A DNA stretch of 64,000 nucleotides. Source: Pontiella sulfatireligans. GTDB taxonomy: Bacteria > Verrucomicrobiota > Kiritimatiellia > Kiritimatiellales > Pontiellaceae. Shown here piece after piece: positions 39,811-49,531 of the stretch. The translations under genes were made by a program, and so were the position numbers. Where the stretch lies: positions 1,674,001 to 1,738,000 of the forward strand of contig NZ_CAAHFH010000002.1 of assembly GCF_900890705.1 (NCBI RefSeq), read 5' to 3'. The stretch's first letter is position 1, and each line of letters starts with the position of its first letter. Below the pieces are notes generated by a model, which was not told where the DNA came from, ran no database searches, and saw only the letters and a list, made by a program, of their open reading frames with translations.

Positions 39811-40896
39811 CTACAATGCAAAATCCTCTCCGCGACCGCAGCAGTATTCAATAATGCTGGAAATCGAATCGGCAGAGACGCCGCGCCAGAAGATCTGCCA
39901 CTTGCCGGCCTGGTGGTGGCCGTCGGCCTGCTTGTCGTACCACGAGTTGAAAGGATTCGACACATTGGAACGCCAGAAGATCGCTTCGTGGCCGTGGCAA
40001 ACCTCGCGCCACAGCTCCAGCGACAGCCCCTCGCCCCGCGCTTCGCGCCCGACGGCAAACTTGGAGAGGTAGAGCCCGGCGGGATGCTCTTCGAGCAGCA
40101 CCGCGCCTCGGTAACCGGCCTCAATGTAGAAATGCGCCACGTTGTCGAGAAACGCTTCATTATTGAGCTTTTTGCCGAAGCTCGATTCCAGCAGGCCGAG
40201 CAGCCGATCGCTATCGACGTTTTCCAAGGCGTGGAAATATTGGATGGCGCTCCCCTTCCGGAACAGCGTGCCCGCGCCTTTGACGGTAAATATTTCCCGT
40301 AGCAGATTGATCGGCGAAGTGATGGAAAGATGGACGCCCGGACGCTCTTCGAGCAGCTTTTTTCCAAGGGCTGGAAAATCGTATTCCAGCGTTTCCAAAG
40401 GCTGGAAGTTTTCCTTGTGGGTATAGACATAGGGGAGCAGGTCGCCCGCGGCGCTCTTCAGCCCGCCGGCGGCGCGGATAAAATGAATCCGTTTGGCCAC
40501 ATCGGGAAGAAGGGCCAGCAAGGCGTCTTCCAGCGTAAAGTGTTCGGCCACCAGCACGGGCACCTTTTCGGCCTCGCGCGATTCCCGAATAAAAATCTCC
40601 GGCGAACCGGTTTCCAAAGGTTGAAAGCGAAGAATCGATTCGGCCAGCAACGCTTCCTGCATCTTCGCCGCCTCCGCACCGCAAAGCAAAATGGCCGGAA
40701 CCAGCTCCAATCTCAGAAGAAAGTGCAGATCAAAGGCCAGCATCTCCGCACCGGTCTCGATGCTTCCAAGGTCTGGACACAGCAAAGCAAAGCAAGCGGC
40801 GTGGTCGGCGTGGAGCTTGTCGAGATAGAACTCATACTCGTCCCGCCGGCCAATGCTGTCGAGAAACAACCGTATCGTTTTGTTCAACATGATCAT
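39811..40896 (-). CDS. N-acetylglutamate synthase-like (DUF619-type GNAT) protein
   Basis: The protein has about 361 residues from ATG 40896; the upstream TTG is less likely. The C-terminal third (GLYLSKFAVGREARGEGLSL, HEAIFWRSNVSNPFNSWYDK, WQIFWRG) is the acetyltransferase domain of vertebrate-type NAGS/NAGK proteins. The N-terminal part is a shortened, degenerate amino-acid-kinase-like domain (ITSPINLLREIFTVKGAGTL, FRKGSAI is the family's linker). It would acetylate glutamate for arginine synthesis. Three stretches, FQPLETGSPE, NFQPLETLEY and DFPALGKKLL, are encoded by copies of the TTCCA-n-TGGAA palindrome. Confidence 0.75.
   Translation of the reverse strand: MIMLNKTIRLFLDSIGRRDEYEFYLDKLHADHAACFALLCPDLGSIETGAEMLAFDLHFLLRLELVPAILLCGAEAAKMQEALLAESILRFQPLETGSPEIFIRESREAEKVPVLVAEHFTLEDALLALLPDVAKRIHFIRAAGGLKSAAGDLLPYVYTHKENFQPLETLEYDFPALGKKLLEERPGVHLSITSPINLLREIFTVKGAGTLFRKGSAIQYFHALENVDSDRLLGLLESSFGKKLNNEAFLDNVAHFYIEAGYRGAVLLEEHPAGLYLSKFAVGREARGEGLSLELWREVCHGHEAIFWRSNVSNPFNSWYDKQADGHHQAGKWQIFWRGVSADSISSIIEYCCGRGEDFAL
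40360..40626. repeat. three palindromic TTCCA(n)TGGAA copies inside a coding region
   Basis: TTTTCCAAGGGCTGGAAAA (40360-40378), TTTCCAAAGGCTGGAA (40392-40407) and the slightly decayed TTTCCAAAGGTTGAAA (40611-40626) all lie within the NAGS-like gene. Read on its coding strand they give F-P-A-L-G-K or F-Q-P-L-E peptides. Confidence 0.6.
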
Positions 40897-40991
40897 TGTT
40901 TCGATTAGCCTCGAAACCGTTAGAAAGTTCAAGGGTTAAACGGTTCAAAAGCTATTCTCTGAAACCATTTAACCCGGCCGCTTTTTAACCG

Positions 40992-41543
40992 CTACAGCGC
41001 CTTCTTGGTCTCTTTCACCAAGCGCTTGAGCTTGCCGGAGAGGGCGACCTTTTTCACGTGCGACATGCGGTCGACGAGCAGAATGCCGTTGAGGTGGTCA
41101 AGCTCGTGCTGAATAGCGCGGGCAAGCAGGCCTTTGGCGTGGATCGTCTTCGGAAAGCCGTCGAGGTCGATGTATTGCGCATCGACTTCATACCACCGCT
41201 CCACATTGGCGAAGATATCCGGGAAGCTCAAGCAGCCCTCAGGGCCAATCTGAACGTCGTCGGTATGGCCGGTGATTTTCGGATTGATGAAGACCAGCGG
41301 CATATCGACCGCTGGGTTTTCGCGCACCCCGTCATCGCCGACATCGCTGTCGACGGGAATATCAACGATGAACATGCGCTCGGTGCGGCCCACCTGTTCG
41401 GCGGCCAGGCCAACACCGCCCTCGACATGCATCGTCTCCAACATTTCCTTCGCCAGCTCATGGATTTCCGCCGTGACCGTAGTCACTTCTACTGCCTTCT
41501 GGCGAAGCACCGGGTTTCCGTATGTACAAATAGATAAACTCAT
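40992..41543 (-). CDS. def: peptide deformylase
   Basis: The protein has 183 residues from ATG 41543; the longer frame begins with TTG. All three family motifs are present: GVGLAAEQVG, EGCLSFP (metal Cys) and QHELDHLNG (HExxH-type metal site). It removes the formyl group from nascent proteins. The lysine-rich tail (LSGKLKRLVKETKKAL) is usual. It is a housekeeping gene, followed on the same strand by the NAGS-like gene. Confidence 0.95.
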   Translation of the reverse strand: MSLSICTYGNPVLRQKAVEVTTVTAEIHELAKEMLETMHVEGGVGLAAEQVGRTERMFIVDIPVDSDVGDDGVRENPAVDMPLVFINPKITGHTDDVQIGPEGCLSFPDIFANVERWYEVDAQYIDLDGFPKTIHAKGLLARAIQHELDHLNGILLVDRMSHVKKVALSGKLKRLVKETKKAL

Positions 41544-41743
41544 AGGCAAAAGGTTTTCGTGAAGTTGGGCTGGATTGTCAATCTCCAATAGGGTTGAAGG
41601 AGCCTCGTTAGGCTGACGGGGTCTGACTGTTGATAAAGCTCGGAGACAGAATAATCCACCGATCCTAACGACTGGCTTGTTTTACAAAAGCCTCCAATCA
41701 TGGCGTGCATCTGAAGCTAGGGTTTCTCAACAAGCTGGCCACG

Positions 41744-42535
41744 TCAGGCTGGCGGGGTTTCTTTTTGCCGGAAATGGCGGATCAGGGCGAGCTGGCTTTT
41801 TACGCCGAAATGCCGGTAGATGTCGCGGATGTAGCCCTTGACCGTATGCGGGCTAAGGTGAAGCAGATCGGCGATCTGATTGCAGAGATAGCCCTCGAGC
41901 AGCAACGTGAGCACAGAGCGCAGGCGCGGCGTCAACCTTTCCGTGTCGGCTCCCCGTTGGGTCGGCGCGCCGCCGTAGAGCCAGCCGATTTCGGTGGTTA
42001 CCGTTTCAACAATCAGTCGCTCACGTTCGGAAAACGGCGGACGATCCGTATGCCGGAAAAACCCAATTCCGCTAAATCCCTGCTCAGCCTGCGGATTGAT
42101 GGCATACATGCACTCGTCAATGCCGTGTTGCAGAAAATAGGTTTGGGTATTGGCATTGCTGTACCAGACTTCATCGCCAACGAGTTGCTGTCGGGTGCGG
42201 ACAAAGTGCTTCCCCTCGGCGACGAGAGCGGCGAGCGACGGGTCGCAGGGCGAAGGCGATTTGGTATCGGAGGGCGAGTCCAGCAGAGCCGCGACCTGGT
42301 GGTCGGTCAATCCACCAAAGAGCATATCCATTTGCATGGGGGTTTTGCGGCGAGGATCAATACGGCCAATCGTCCACAACCATCCATCGGCTTCAATCAA
42401 TCCCGCCAGTCCGGAGATAAACCCCCGGCGCTTGTCGTTGAGCGAACCGGACTTTATGGCCAGATTGCCCAGCAACCGGGCGACGGAGGCCAAATCGTCT
42501 TTTCCAATCGATTTATTGCTCTTTTTCAACGGCAT
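41744..42535 (-). CDS. LuxR-type regulator, cassette 1
   Basis: The protein has about 263 residues from ATG 42535, with AGGAGGG upstream. The C-terminal GerE/LuxR helix-turn-helix is LTPRLRSVLTLLLEGYLCNQ, then IADLLHLSPHTVKGYIRDIY and RHFGVKSQLALIRHF. The first 190 residues (LIEADGWLWTIGRIDP, QQLVGDEVWYSNANTQTYFL, DRPPFSERERLIVETVTTEI) look like a GAF/autoinducer-fold sensor. It is nearly a copy of the regulator at 49540 and sits in the same place: divergent to an exoprotein operon, with a palindrome between. It probably controls that operon. The 3' end reads RQKETPPA, overlapping a decayed hairpin. Confidence 0.88.
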   Translation of the reverse strand: MPLKKSNKSIGKDDLASVARLLGNLAIKSGSLNDKRRGFISGLAGLIEADGWLWTIGRIDPRRKTPMQMDMLFGGLTDHQVAALLDSPSDTKSPSPCDPSLAALVAEGKHFVRTRQQLVGDEVWYSNANTQTYFLQHGIDECMYAINPQAEQGFSGIGFFRHTDRPPFSERERLIVETVTTEIGWLYGGAPTQRGADTERLTPRLRSVLTLLLEGYLCNQIADLLHLSPHTVKGYIRDIYRHFGVKSQLALIRHFRQKETPPA

Positions 42536-42606
42536 CAAGCCCTCCTGGTTTCAACCCATTTTCACAATTAAAATTAATATATCAAAATAAAAACAATATA
42601 TCAATA

Positions 42607-42622
42607 CCCCTCTATAGAGGGG
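42607..42622. promoter_or_regulatory. perfect 16-bp palindrome, candidate LuxR operator, cassette 1
   Basis: CCCCTCTATAGAGGGG is its own complement and lies 93 bases before the ATG at 42716 and 71 bases before the divergent regulator. The counterpart at 50397-50412 is at exactly the same distance from its gene. Confidence 0.65.
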
Positions 42623-42660
42623 TTTCATATTTCTACAGTCTTATCCAATATCAAACCGTA

Positions 42661-42715
42661 CGTTCCGTGAATCGATCCGCGCGGGGTACGGGGATCACAA
42701 CCATAGGGGAATAGA
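42661..42715 (+). promoter_or_regulatory. conserved leader of exoprotein operon 1
   Basis: About 55 bases (with ATCGATCCG and GGGGTACGGGGATCACAAC) match 50451-50505 at nearly every position up to the start codon. Conservation of untranslated DNA between cassettes suggests a functional mRNA leader or promoter. Confidence 0.55.
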
Positions 42716-45358
42716 ATGAAGAGACAAATGATGATCATCGCGCTAGCCTTGCTAGCGGGATTAGTTCAGGCAGCCGTACTAACCATTACCACGCAACCGG
42801 AACCGGTTTATACTGATCCAGGCGACCTTGTAATGTTTTCCGTGCAGGCAACCGCATCCAGCGGCACCCTTAGCTACGCATGGATGAAGGATTCCGCGCC
42901 GCTGGCCGACAACGAATATGTGGCCGGCTCAACCCTCGACCGGATCAGTATCAGTCCAGCCCACGCGAGCGATGCCGGAAACTATTCAGTAATTGTTTCG
43001 GACTATGCCGCCAGCGTTACGAGCAGCGTAGCTGTTCTGGCTCTCGACCTCCCCCTCCCTTCAATTCTAGCAGAGCCCGCCGACACAACCGTTCCCTCCG
43101 GTGGCCATGCCCAGTTTACGCTGACGGCCACCAATGCCGTCTCCTATCAGTGGTATCTCGGCGAAACTGCGATCAGCAATGGGGGGTCCTTCAGTGGAAC
43201 AACAACCAGCACGTTGCAGATCAATCCTGCACACCAAGCGAACAATGCCGTCTATTCCGTCCGCGTTTCCAACGCCCGTGGAACCGTTGCATCCACGGCC
43301 GCCCGCCTGACGGTCACCTCAACTGCAAGCCTGAACGAGGCGCTCGACAACAACAACGTCCTAATCGACCACTCCACCGGCTGGTTCTCCCAGTCTGGAA
43401 CAACATCCGATGGAACCGATGCCGTACAATCCGCGCATATTGGGTTTAGTTCGGAAACGGAAATGGGCGTCTCACTCGTCGGCCCCGGCGAATATACATT
43501 CCAGTGGCTTGTTTCCAGCGAAGCCAGCTACGATCTCATCCACTGGCTCCAAGACAACCAATCTCTCGGATCAATATCGGGCCAGCCCGCGAGCTGGGCA
43601 CAGGAAGCCGGATTCGTCCCTGACAACGCCCACACGGTCTCTTGGCGCTATACCACTGATTATGCTGAGCCCGTTGGACTTGATGCCGGCTTCGTCGATC
43701 AATTCGTATTCACCCCGTACGGGCTCTCCAGCGTGGAAAAAGCCATCGATAATCCGCCCCCCACCCCCTTGGTATTCGGCGGCCCGGCACGTTGGTATGG
43801 ACAGGACAATACCACTCACGATGGAACCGACGCCGCGCGCTCGCCCAAAACGGGGCACAATGAAACCTCCTGGTTCGAAACCACCGTACAGGGGCCGGGC
43901 ATGGTGACGTTCTGGAGCAAGACATCCACCGAAAACACCTATGACAACCTGCTCTTTAGCGTCGATGGATCCACGCTCTTCAGTCAAAGTGGCTCATCAG
44001 GATGGATGGCCACCACCAACTGGATCGACTGGGGCACACATACCTTGCGCTGGGCCTATGCAAAGGATTATGCAAAGGACATTGGAGATGATGCCGTCTG
44101 GGTTGACCAGATCAGCTACACCCCTGTGGAACGGTCTTCGCTCGCCGAGGCCGCCGACGACGCGGGACTGGACTGGACAACCAGCGGCACCAATCCGTGG
44201 TTTGGGCAGGGTCGTTTCACCGACGATGGAACCGATGCCCTTCAATCCGGCGTGACGGAACACAACGGCGAATCATGGATCAAAACGGCCGTGACCGGCC
44301 CAGGCACCCTCTCCTTCCGCTGGAGAACCTCAAGCGAAAACAATTATGACCGCCTTCGGTTCTATGTGAATGGCGATCAGCAAGGAACCATCAGCGGGGA
44401 AAACGGTTGGACTACCGTATCGCTGGATCTAACCAACTCCATTCTCCATGAGCTGGAGTGGAAATATTCCAAAGACTATGAGCGTAGCGATGGACAAGAT
44501 GCTGGATTTGTTGACCAGGTCGTATTTGCACCTCAGCGGGATCCTGTCACGTTATCGGTTGCGTCGGCGCTTGGATCGCCGAGCCCGGCGGTCGGCATTT
44601 ACACCAACGACTACAACACACCCCTCACCTGCTCTGTTGCACATGTTCAAGCCGGCCAAACCCAATACGAGTGCACCGGCTGGACGGGGAGCGGTTCTAT
44701 TCCGGCCTCAGGAACCTCCAACGCCGTTGAAGCGACGCTGACCGAAAACTCCTCCATCACCTGGAACTGGCAGACCAACTACTGGCTGGACGTCAACATA
44801 ACGGGCAGCGGCTCAGTCAGCCATTCCGATGGATGGTATGCGATGGATTCCGAACAGACTTTAATCGCGACTCCGGCGGAAGGCTGGTTGTTTATGGGCT
44901 GGAGCGGTGATGCTTCCGGCACGAACAATGCAGTCCTGACCATGAACACGGCGAAGACCATTATGGCTAACTTCTCTGATGATGCTGATAACGATGGCCT
45001 CACCAATACCGAGGAAGCAGCCGCCGGCTCCAATCCCTGGAAAAAAGATACGGATGACGACGGATTCGACGATGCCTTCGAAGTCGCGAAAGGGTGGAAC
45101 CCAACCGTCGACGATAGCGATGTTGCCGATTATATCGGCGCCAACGGCGACGACTTCGGGCTCTATCCGTCCAATGTCGTTCTCGACGTAGCCGTCGGGC
45201 AGATGCTGCTCGAAACCGACAGCGGAAACGCCACGCTCAGCCTCCAGCTCGAAGAGTCCGACGACCTCGACACCTGGACGAACGCCGGCCCGGCGGAAGT
45301 CTGGAGCTGGCCGGTCGACGGCGAAAAGAAATATTTCCGCGTCCGCTCTTCTAAGTAG
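42716..45358 (+). CDS. secreted Ig / jelly-roll repeat / InlB-like / TSP3 protein (operon 1, first gene)
   Basis: The protein has 880 residues. Signal peptide about 1-20. Two Ig_3 domains follow (about 22-112, SGTLSYAWMKDSAPL; 113-200, AVSYQWYLGETAISN). Three repeats of about 130 residues span about 205-600, each with W-x-G/S-Q, DGTDA and a GPG...F.W..S.E..YD core. A divergent InlB/Flg_new repeat (NYWLDVNITGSGSVSHSDGW, GWLFMGWSGDASGTNN) and a calcium-type thrombospondin-3 stretch (DADNDGLTNTEEAAAGSNPW, TDDDGFDDAFE) come next. It ends in the shared tail (SNVVLDVAVGQMLLE, YFRVRSSK). It is probably a surface adhesin or glycan binder; no catalytic site is seen. Confidence 0.75.
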   Translation: MKRQMMIIALALLAGLVQAAVLTITTQPEPVYTDPGDLVMFSVQATASSGTLSYAWMKDSAPLADNEYVAGSTLDRISISPAHASDAGNYSVIVSDYAASVTSSVAVLALDLPLPSILAEPADTTVPSGGHAQFTLTATNAVSYQWYLGETAISNGGSFSGTTTSTLQINPAHQANNAVYSVRVSNARGTVASTAARLTVTSTASLNEALDNNNVLIDHSTGWFSQSGTTSDGTDAVQSAHIGFSSETEMGVSLVGPGEYTFQWLVSSEASYDLIHWLQDNQSLGSISGQPASWAQEAGFVPDNAHTVSWRYTTDYAEPVGLDAGFVDQFVFTPYGLSSVEKAIDNPPPTPLVFGGPARWYGQDNTTHDGTDAARSPKTGHNETSWFETTVQGPGMVTFWSKTSTENTYDNLLFSVDGSTLFSQSGSSGWMATTNWIDWGTHTLRWAYAKDYAKDIGDDAVWVDQISYTPVERSSLAEAADDAGLDWTTSGTNPWFGQGRFTDDGTDALQSGVTEHNGESWIKTAVTGPGTLSFRWRTSSENNYDRLRFYVNGDQQGTISGENGWTTVSLDLTNSILHELEWKYSKDYERSDGQDAGFVDQVVFAPQRDPVTLSVASALGSPSPAVGIYTNDYNTPLTCSVAHVQAGQTQYECTGWTGSGSIPASGTSNAVEATLTENSSITWNWQTNYWLDVNITGSGSVSHSDGWYAMDSEQTLIATPAEGWLFMGWSGDASGTNNAVLTMNTAKTIMANFSDDADNDGLTNTEEAAAGSNPWKKDTDDDGFDDAFEVAKGWNPTVDDSDVADYIGANGDDFGLYPSNVVLDVAVGQMLLETDSGNATLSLQLEESDDLDTWTNAGPAEVWSWPVDGEKKYFRVRSSK

Positions 45359-45376
45359 TTCCAACCTGAACAAGAG

Positions 45377-45393
45377 CCGGCACAACATGCCGG
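45377..45393 (+). other. small intergenic hairpin in operon 1
   Basis: CCGGCA-CAACA-TGCCGG lies between the first two genes, before the GGAG of the second. It has no T-run; it may tune mRNA stability or expression of downstream genes. Confidence 0.4.
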
Positions 45394-45409
45394 ATTCAAA
45401 GGAGCAAAC

Positions 45410-48400
45410 ATGAAAACAAAAACGCACATACTGGCCGCACTGCTGCTAGCGGCAATGGGATGCGCCGTCCAAGCAGCGGACACAACCTTGCTGAGCGACG
45501 ATTTCAACGACGGGACTCTTGATCCCGCAAAGTGGACCATCATCAAGGCAACCGGCTCCGGAAGCGGCTTTGATGAATCTTCCGCCGGCAACTCCCTGAC
45601 CGAATCGGGCGGATCAATGAATATTACGCAAGCCGCCAGCGATGCCGGCGGGGCATACAAAACAGCGTTGCTTTCAGTTAACGATCTTGGGCAGATCGTC
45701 GTTGAGCGTCGAACCAAGGTTCATTATGCCGCTACTAATGTAACGATGGCCGAAGGGCTGGTGACTGAAGCCGGGGGCGGCCTGCTAAGCTGGGGCTATT
45801 TCAATTACAGCAGCGGAAGCCTTTACGGTTTTGGCGGCCGTTATGACACACGGGTTGCCGGAGTGTGGGACGCATGGTTCGATGAAACCATCACGTATGA
45901 TCCAACGACGGGGCAGGGTTCCTACTCCCTCAACGGAGAGGCTCCCGTGGCCATTACAGGTGCCGTCATGCCGGCCGGCACCACCAATGTCTACCTCCGC
46001 GGCGGAGCGTATGGATGGAACACCAGCCACACGAAACAGTTTGACAGCTTTCAGGTTTCGCAGGCTGGGCTGGCCTCGAACGAAGTCATTCTGGCCGTTC
46101 AGTCCGATCAAGGCGCTCCTGTCCCCGCGCTTGGAAACAGCGTTCACATCATTGGCTCATCGGTAACCTGCTCGGTGGCCAACGTTGTTGCCGCCGACAC
46201 CCAGCACCTCTGCACCGGCTGGACCGGCATCGGTTCGGTTCCCGCCTCCGGGACGGCCACCTCCGTTGTATTCACCATAACCGAAGAATCATCCATTACC
46301 TGGAACTGGCAGACCGAATACTGGCTGGAAGCCGAAACAAACGGACAGGGACAAGTGGATGGCGGCAACACATGGTTTGCGGAAGGCTCCACTGCAACCC
46401 TAGTGGCCACTCCGGATGCCGGCTGGTATTTTGCCGGCTGGAGCGGCGATGCAACCGGTATCGGAGATGCCGCTGTCACCATGGACTCTCCGAAGAGTGT
46501 CATGGCCGAATTCATTCTCCAGACCGGCATCACCAATATAACCGTTCAGCAGATTGAAGGCTCCCGAAATGTCCAGGTTTCCTATAATCTGGCGGGTACT
46601 AACCAGATGATTGTCGGCTTGGCCATTTATAAGAATGGAACCAACATCAACGCCTCGTCGTTTTCCGGTGATATCGGCATGATCGATGTCGGCACCAACA
46701 AGGTGATCACCTGGAACGCTGCGGCGGACTGGAACCTCAACGCGGCCGACCTGACCTTCGTCCTCGAATCGGAAGACGGACTGCCGCTGTACCGCCCGTA
46801 CGAACCCGGCCTGTGGGCCATTCCGAAAACGCATATTACCACCGACTACTATTCCACCACTGATGGAGAGGACGGCGATGTCCAGGCCGGCATGGAATGG
46901 CCCTCGCCGCGCTTCACCGACAACGGCGATGGAACCGTGACCGACAATATGACCGGCCTGCAATGGGGCAAGACCGCCAGCTATACCTCCTGGTACAGTT
47001 CAATGAGCGCTTGCGAAAACCTCTCCTTGGGCGGTCACGACGACTGGCGCCTGCCCAATGTCAGGGAACTGCGCTCGATCTTTTCAGACTTCAGCAGACA
47101 AAGTCCGGTGGTGGAGCCAGGAATGTTTTCCATTTCCTCCAGCACTTATTTCTGGACCAGCACCCGCTGGGAGTACAGCATGGGTTATGGTTATGCCATC
47201 TCATCCGGTTTCGGCTATACCGTTCCCCGCTCCCTCGGAACAACCTATGGCTATCTGCCGGTCCGCAGTTCCTCCACGGGTCCCGTTGAGATTCCAAAGA
47301 CCGGGCAGAGCAGCTCATGGGATGCCAGCCGCACGACGGAAGACGGCGATCTTCAATTGGGACAGGCCTGGCCAACGCCCCGCTTCACCGACCATGGGGA
47401 CGGCACGGCCACCGACAACCTGACCGGCCTGATGTGGCACACCGCCTACATCGGCCGTTACAGCTGGGCCTCAGCCCTCACCACCTGCAACAACCTGACC
47501 ACCGGCGGGCACGGCGATTGGCGTCTGCCCAACATCAACGAACTCGAAACCCTGGTGGACTACGGTGAAAAATATCCCGCTCCCACCTTGCCGGCGGGAC
47601 ATCCCTTCACGGGCTTCCCCATTGGAACCACGACGTACACCTGGTCCAGCTCAACACCATCTGGCACCGGCTACGGCTACGTTATCAACTTTTATGACGG
47701 TCACATCGATGCGGTCTCAAAAGGCACCGGCTACTACGTCATGGCCTGCCGCGGCGGAACGGAATATCTTCAGGACTTCGGCTATCCGGCATCCGCTGTT
47801 GCGGCGTTGACCCAAACCGGCCAGACCAACAGCTACCATGTCGCCGACGACGGCGATCTCCAAACCGGCACCGAAGAACCCACGCCGCGCTGGACCGAAA
47901 ATCCGAGCCTGCTGCAGGTTACTGACAACCAAACCGGTCTGACCTGGCTCAAGATGCCCCCGACCCAAACCAAGTACAGCTGGTTTTCCGCGATGAGCTA
48001 TGCGGAGAGTTATTCGTACGGGGGCTATTCCGACTGGCGCATGCCCAACATTCGGGAACTCGAAAGCCTGGTTGCTTATGGACAAACCGTTCCCGCCCTG
48101 CCGGACGGCCACCTGTTCCAGAATATCACGAACGAATATTACTGGAGCAGCACAACCTTCTTCCCCGACAGCAACCGCGCCCATGCGCTTTATATGGGCT
48201 ATGGAAGAAGAACATCCATCAACAAAAGCGATGCTGGAGCCGCGCTTATGATCCTTGTACGGGGAAGCAGCGGTGTTGTCCCCAAGACCGGCCAAACCTA
48301 CTCCTTTGTGACCGGCGACGACGGCTACTATGCCGGCGGCAATTGGGGCGCGGCGGTCGCCGACCGCTTCGCCGACCACGGCAACGGGCTCGTGAGCGAC

Positions 48401-48766
48401 AAGCTTACCGGCCTCGCCTGGTTCAAAGATCCCTCCATCGTCGCGCCGGACAAAATGCACTGGGCCGACGCCCTCGATACCTGCGGCGCCATCAACTACG
48501 CCGGTTTCAACGATTGGCGCATGCCCAACCAAAAAGAGCTGGAATCGCTCATCGACTGGGGCCGATGGAACGCGGCGCTTCCACCCGGGCACCCGTTCGA
48601 AAACATCCATGCGTCGTATGGCATTGGCGACTACTACTGGTCGTCCACCACCTATGCCCACAGCACCGACCGGGCGCAAGCCATTGAATTTGCAACCGGT
48701 GATCTCAAGCAGCCCATAAAGACCAATGCCGACAGCTATGTCTGGCCGGTACGCGGCGGAAATTAA
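45410..48766 (+). CDS. secreted protein with four DUF1566 (C-type-lectin-like) domains (operon 1, second gene)
   Basis: The protein has 1118 residues. Signal peptide about 1-23. A concanavalin-like domain covers about 25-215 (LLSDDFNDGTLDPAKWTII). InlB-like repeats follow at about 225-365 (YWLEAETNGQGQVDGGNTWF, GWYFAGWSGDATGIGD). A beta-sandwich linker leads to four DUF1566/Lcl_C domains. They are marked by DWRLPNVRELRSIFSD, DWRLPNINELETLVDY, DWRMPNIRELESLVAY and DWRMPNQKELESLIDW, each preceded by TDN.TGL.W and followed by YYWSSTT. DUF1566 has the formylglycine-enzyme/C-type-lectin fold and is linked to surface binding. Unlike its neighbours it lacks the TSP3/FRVRSSK tail and ends VWPVRGGN. 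Confidence 0.75.
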   Translation: MKTKTHILAALLLAAMGCAVQAADTTLLSDDFNDGTLDPAKWTIIKATGSGSGFDESSAGNSLTESGGSMNITQAASDAGGAYKTALLSVNDLGQIVVERRTKVHYAATNVTMAEGLVTEAGGGLLSWGYFNYSSGSLYGFGGRYDTRVAGVWDAWFDETITYDPTTGQGSYSLNGEAPVAITGAVMPAGTTNVYLRGGAYGWNTSHTKQFDSFQVSQAGLASNEVILAVQSDQGAPVPALGNSVHIIGSSVTCSVANVVAADTQHLCTGWTGIGSVPASGTATSVVFTITEESSITWNWQTEYWLEAETNGQGQVDGGNTWFAEGSTATLVATPDAGWYFAGWSGDATGIGDAAVTMDSPKSVMAEFILQTGITNITVQQIEGSRNVQVSYNLAGTNQMIVGLAIYKNGTNINASSFSGDIGMIDVGTNKVITWNAAADWNLNAADLTFVLESEDGLPLYRPYEPGLWAIPKTHITTDYYSTTDGEDGDVQAGMEWPSPRFTDNGDGTVTDNMTGLQWGKTASYTSWYSSMSACENLSLGGHDDWRLPNVRELRSIFSDFSRQSPVVEPGMFSISSSTYFWTSTRWEYSMGYGYAISSGFGYTVPRSLGTTYGYLPVRSSSTGPVEIPKTGQSSSWDASRTTEDGDLQLGQAWPTPRFTDHGDGTATDNLTGLMWHTAYIGRYSWASALTTCNNLTTGGHGDWRLPNINELETLVDYGEKYPAPTLPAGHPFTGFPIGTTTYTWSSSTPSGTGYGYVINFYDGHIDAVSKGTGYYVMACRGGTEYLQDFGYPASAVAALTQTGQTNSYHVADDGDLQTGTEEPTPRWTENPSLLQVTDNQTGLTWLKMPPTQTKYSWFSAMSYAESYSYGGYSDWRMPNIRELESLVAYGQTVPALPDGHLFQNITNEYYWSSTTFFPDSNRAHALYMGYGRRTSINKSDAGAALMILVRGSSGVVPKTGQTYSFVTGDDGYYAGGNWGAAVADRFADHGNGLVSDKLTGLAWFKDPSIVAPDKMHWADALDTCGAINYAGFNDWRMPNQKELESLIDWGRWNAALPPGHPFENIHASYGIGDYYWSSTTYAHSTDRAQAIEFATGDLKQPIKTNADSYVWPVRGGN

Positions 48767-48780
48767 TCTGGAGAATAATC

Positions 48781-49476
48781 ATGAAGAAACATATACTACT
48801 CTCATTCCTCGCAACCGCTCTTGCGGCTTCCGCGGTCCCATTCACAAACATCACTGGCGCGGTCGTCGATACCCGAGACTACAATCTGACGGTCACCGCA
48901 GATAACGGCGCAACGGATCCCGCCGCCGGCATCCATACCTATTCGTGGCGTTCCTCCGTACCCTGTGCAGCGGCAGCCGAAACCAATGGATGGCTCTTCA
49001 CCGGCTGGAGCGGCGACGCCTCGTCAGACCACACACAGACCGATGTCCTCGTTCTGATGGACGCCCTCTCCAAGGCGGTCCTCGCCAACTATTCAGACGA
49101 CCCTGATGGCGACGGGTTGCATAACACGAATGAATGGGCGGTTGGCGCGAATCCATGGATCAGCGACACCGATGGCGACGGCTTCGACGACCTGCTGGAG
49201 TTCGACCATAACTGGAACCCAACCGTGTCGGATCTGTGGGCAGTTGATTATATCGCAGCCAACGGCGGCGCCTTCGGGCTCTATCCGTCCAATGCCGTGC
49301 TCGACATTGCTGTTGGGCAGATGCTCATCGAAACCTCCGGCGGAACCGCGACGCTCAGCCTCCAGCTCGAAGAGTCCGGCGACCTCGTAACCTGGAGCAA
49401 CGCCGGACCGCCGGAAGTCTGGAGCCGGCCGGTCGATGGTGAAAAGCAATTCTTCCGCGTCCGTTCGTCAAAGTAG
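48781..49476 (+). CDS. small secreted InlB-like / TSP3 protein with shared tail (operon 1, third gene)
   Basis: The protein has 231 residues. Signal peptide about 1-17, one InlB-like repeat (CAAAAETNGWLFTGWSGDAS), a calcium-loop TSP3 segment (DDPDGDGLHNTNEWAVGANP, DTDGDGFDDLLEF) and the common C-terminus (NAVLDIAVGQMLIETSGGTA, QFFRVRSSK). It is essentially the shared end module without a large N-terminal domain. This makes it the natural minimal unit for testing what the module does. It lies 14 bases after the DUF1566 gene, with GGAG upstream. Confidence 0.7.
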   Translation: MKKHILLSFLATALAASAVPFTNITGAVVDTRDYNLTVTADNGATDPAAGIHTYSWRSSVPCAAAAETNGWLFTGWSGDASSDHTQTDVLVLMDALSKAVLANYSDDPDGDGLHNTNEWAVGANPWISDTDGDGFDDLLEFDHNWNPTVSDLWAVDYIAANGGAFGLYPSNAVLDIAVGQMLIETSGGTATLSLQLEESGDLVTWSNAGPPEVWSRPVDGEKQFFRVRSSK

Positions 49477-49477
49477 G

Positions 49478-49530
49478 ATGGAGGGGCAGAGGCCTCTCTG
49501 CCTAGGCGCCGAGGCCGGCGCCCCTCCAGC
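49478..49530. repeat. hairpin-rich intergenic element
   Basis: GGAGGGGC ... GCCCCTCC form outer arms. Inside are GCAGAGGCCTCTCTGC and GGCGCCGAGGCCGGCGCC. It lies between operon 1 and the terminator before regulator 2. Confidence 0.5.
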
Positions 49531-49531
49531 T

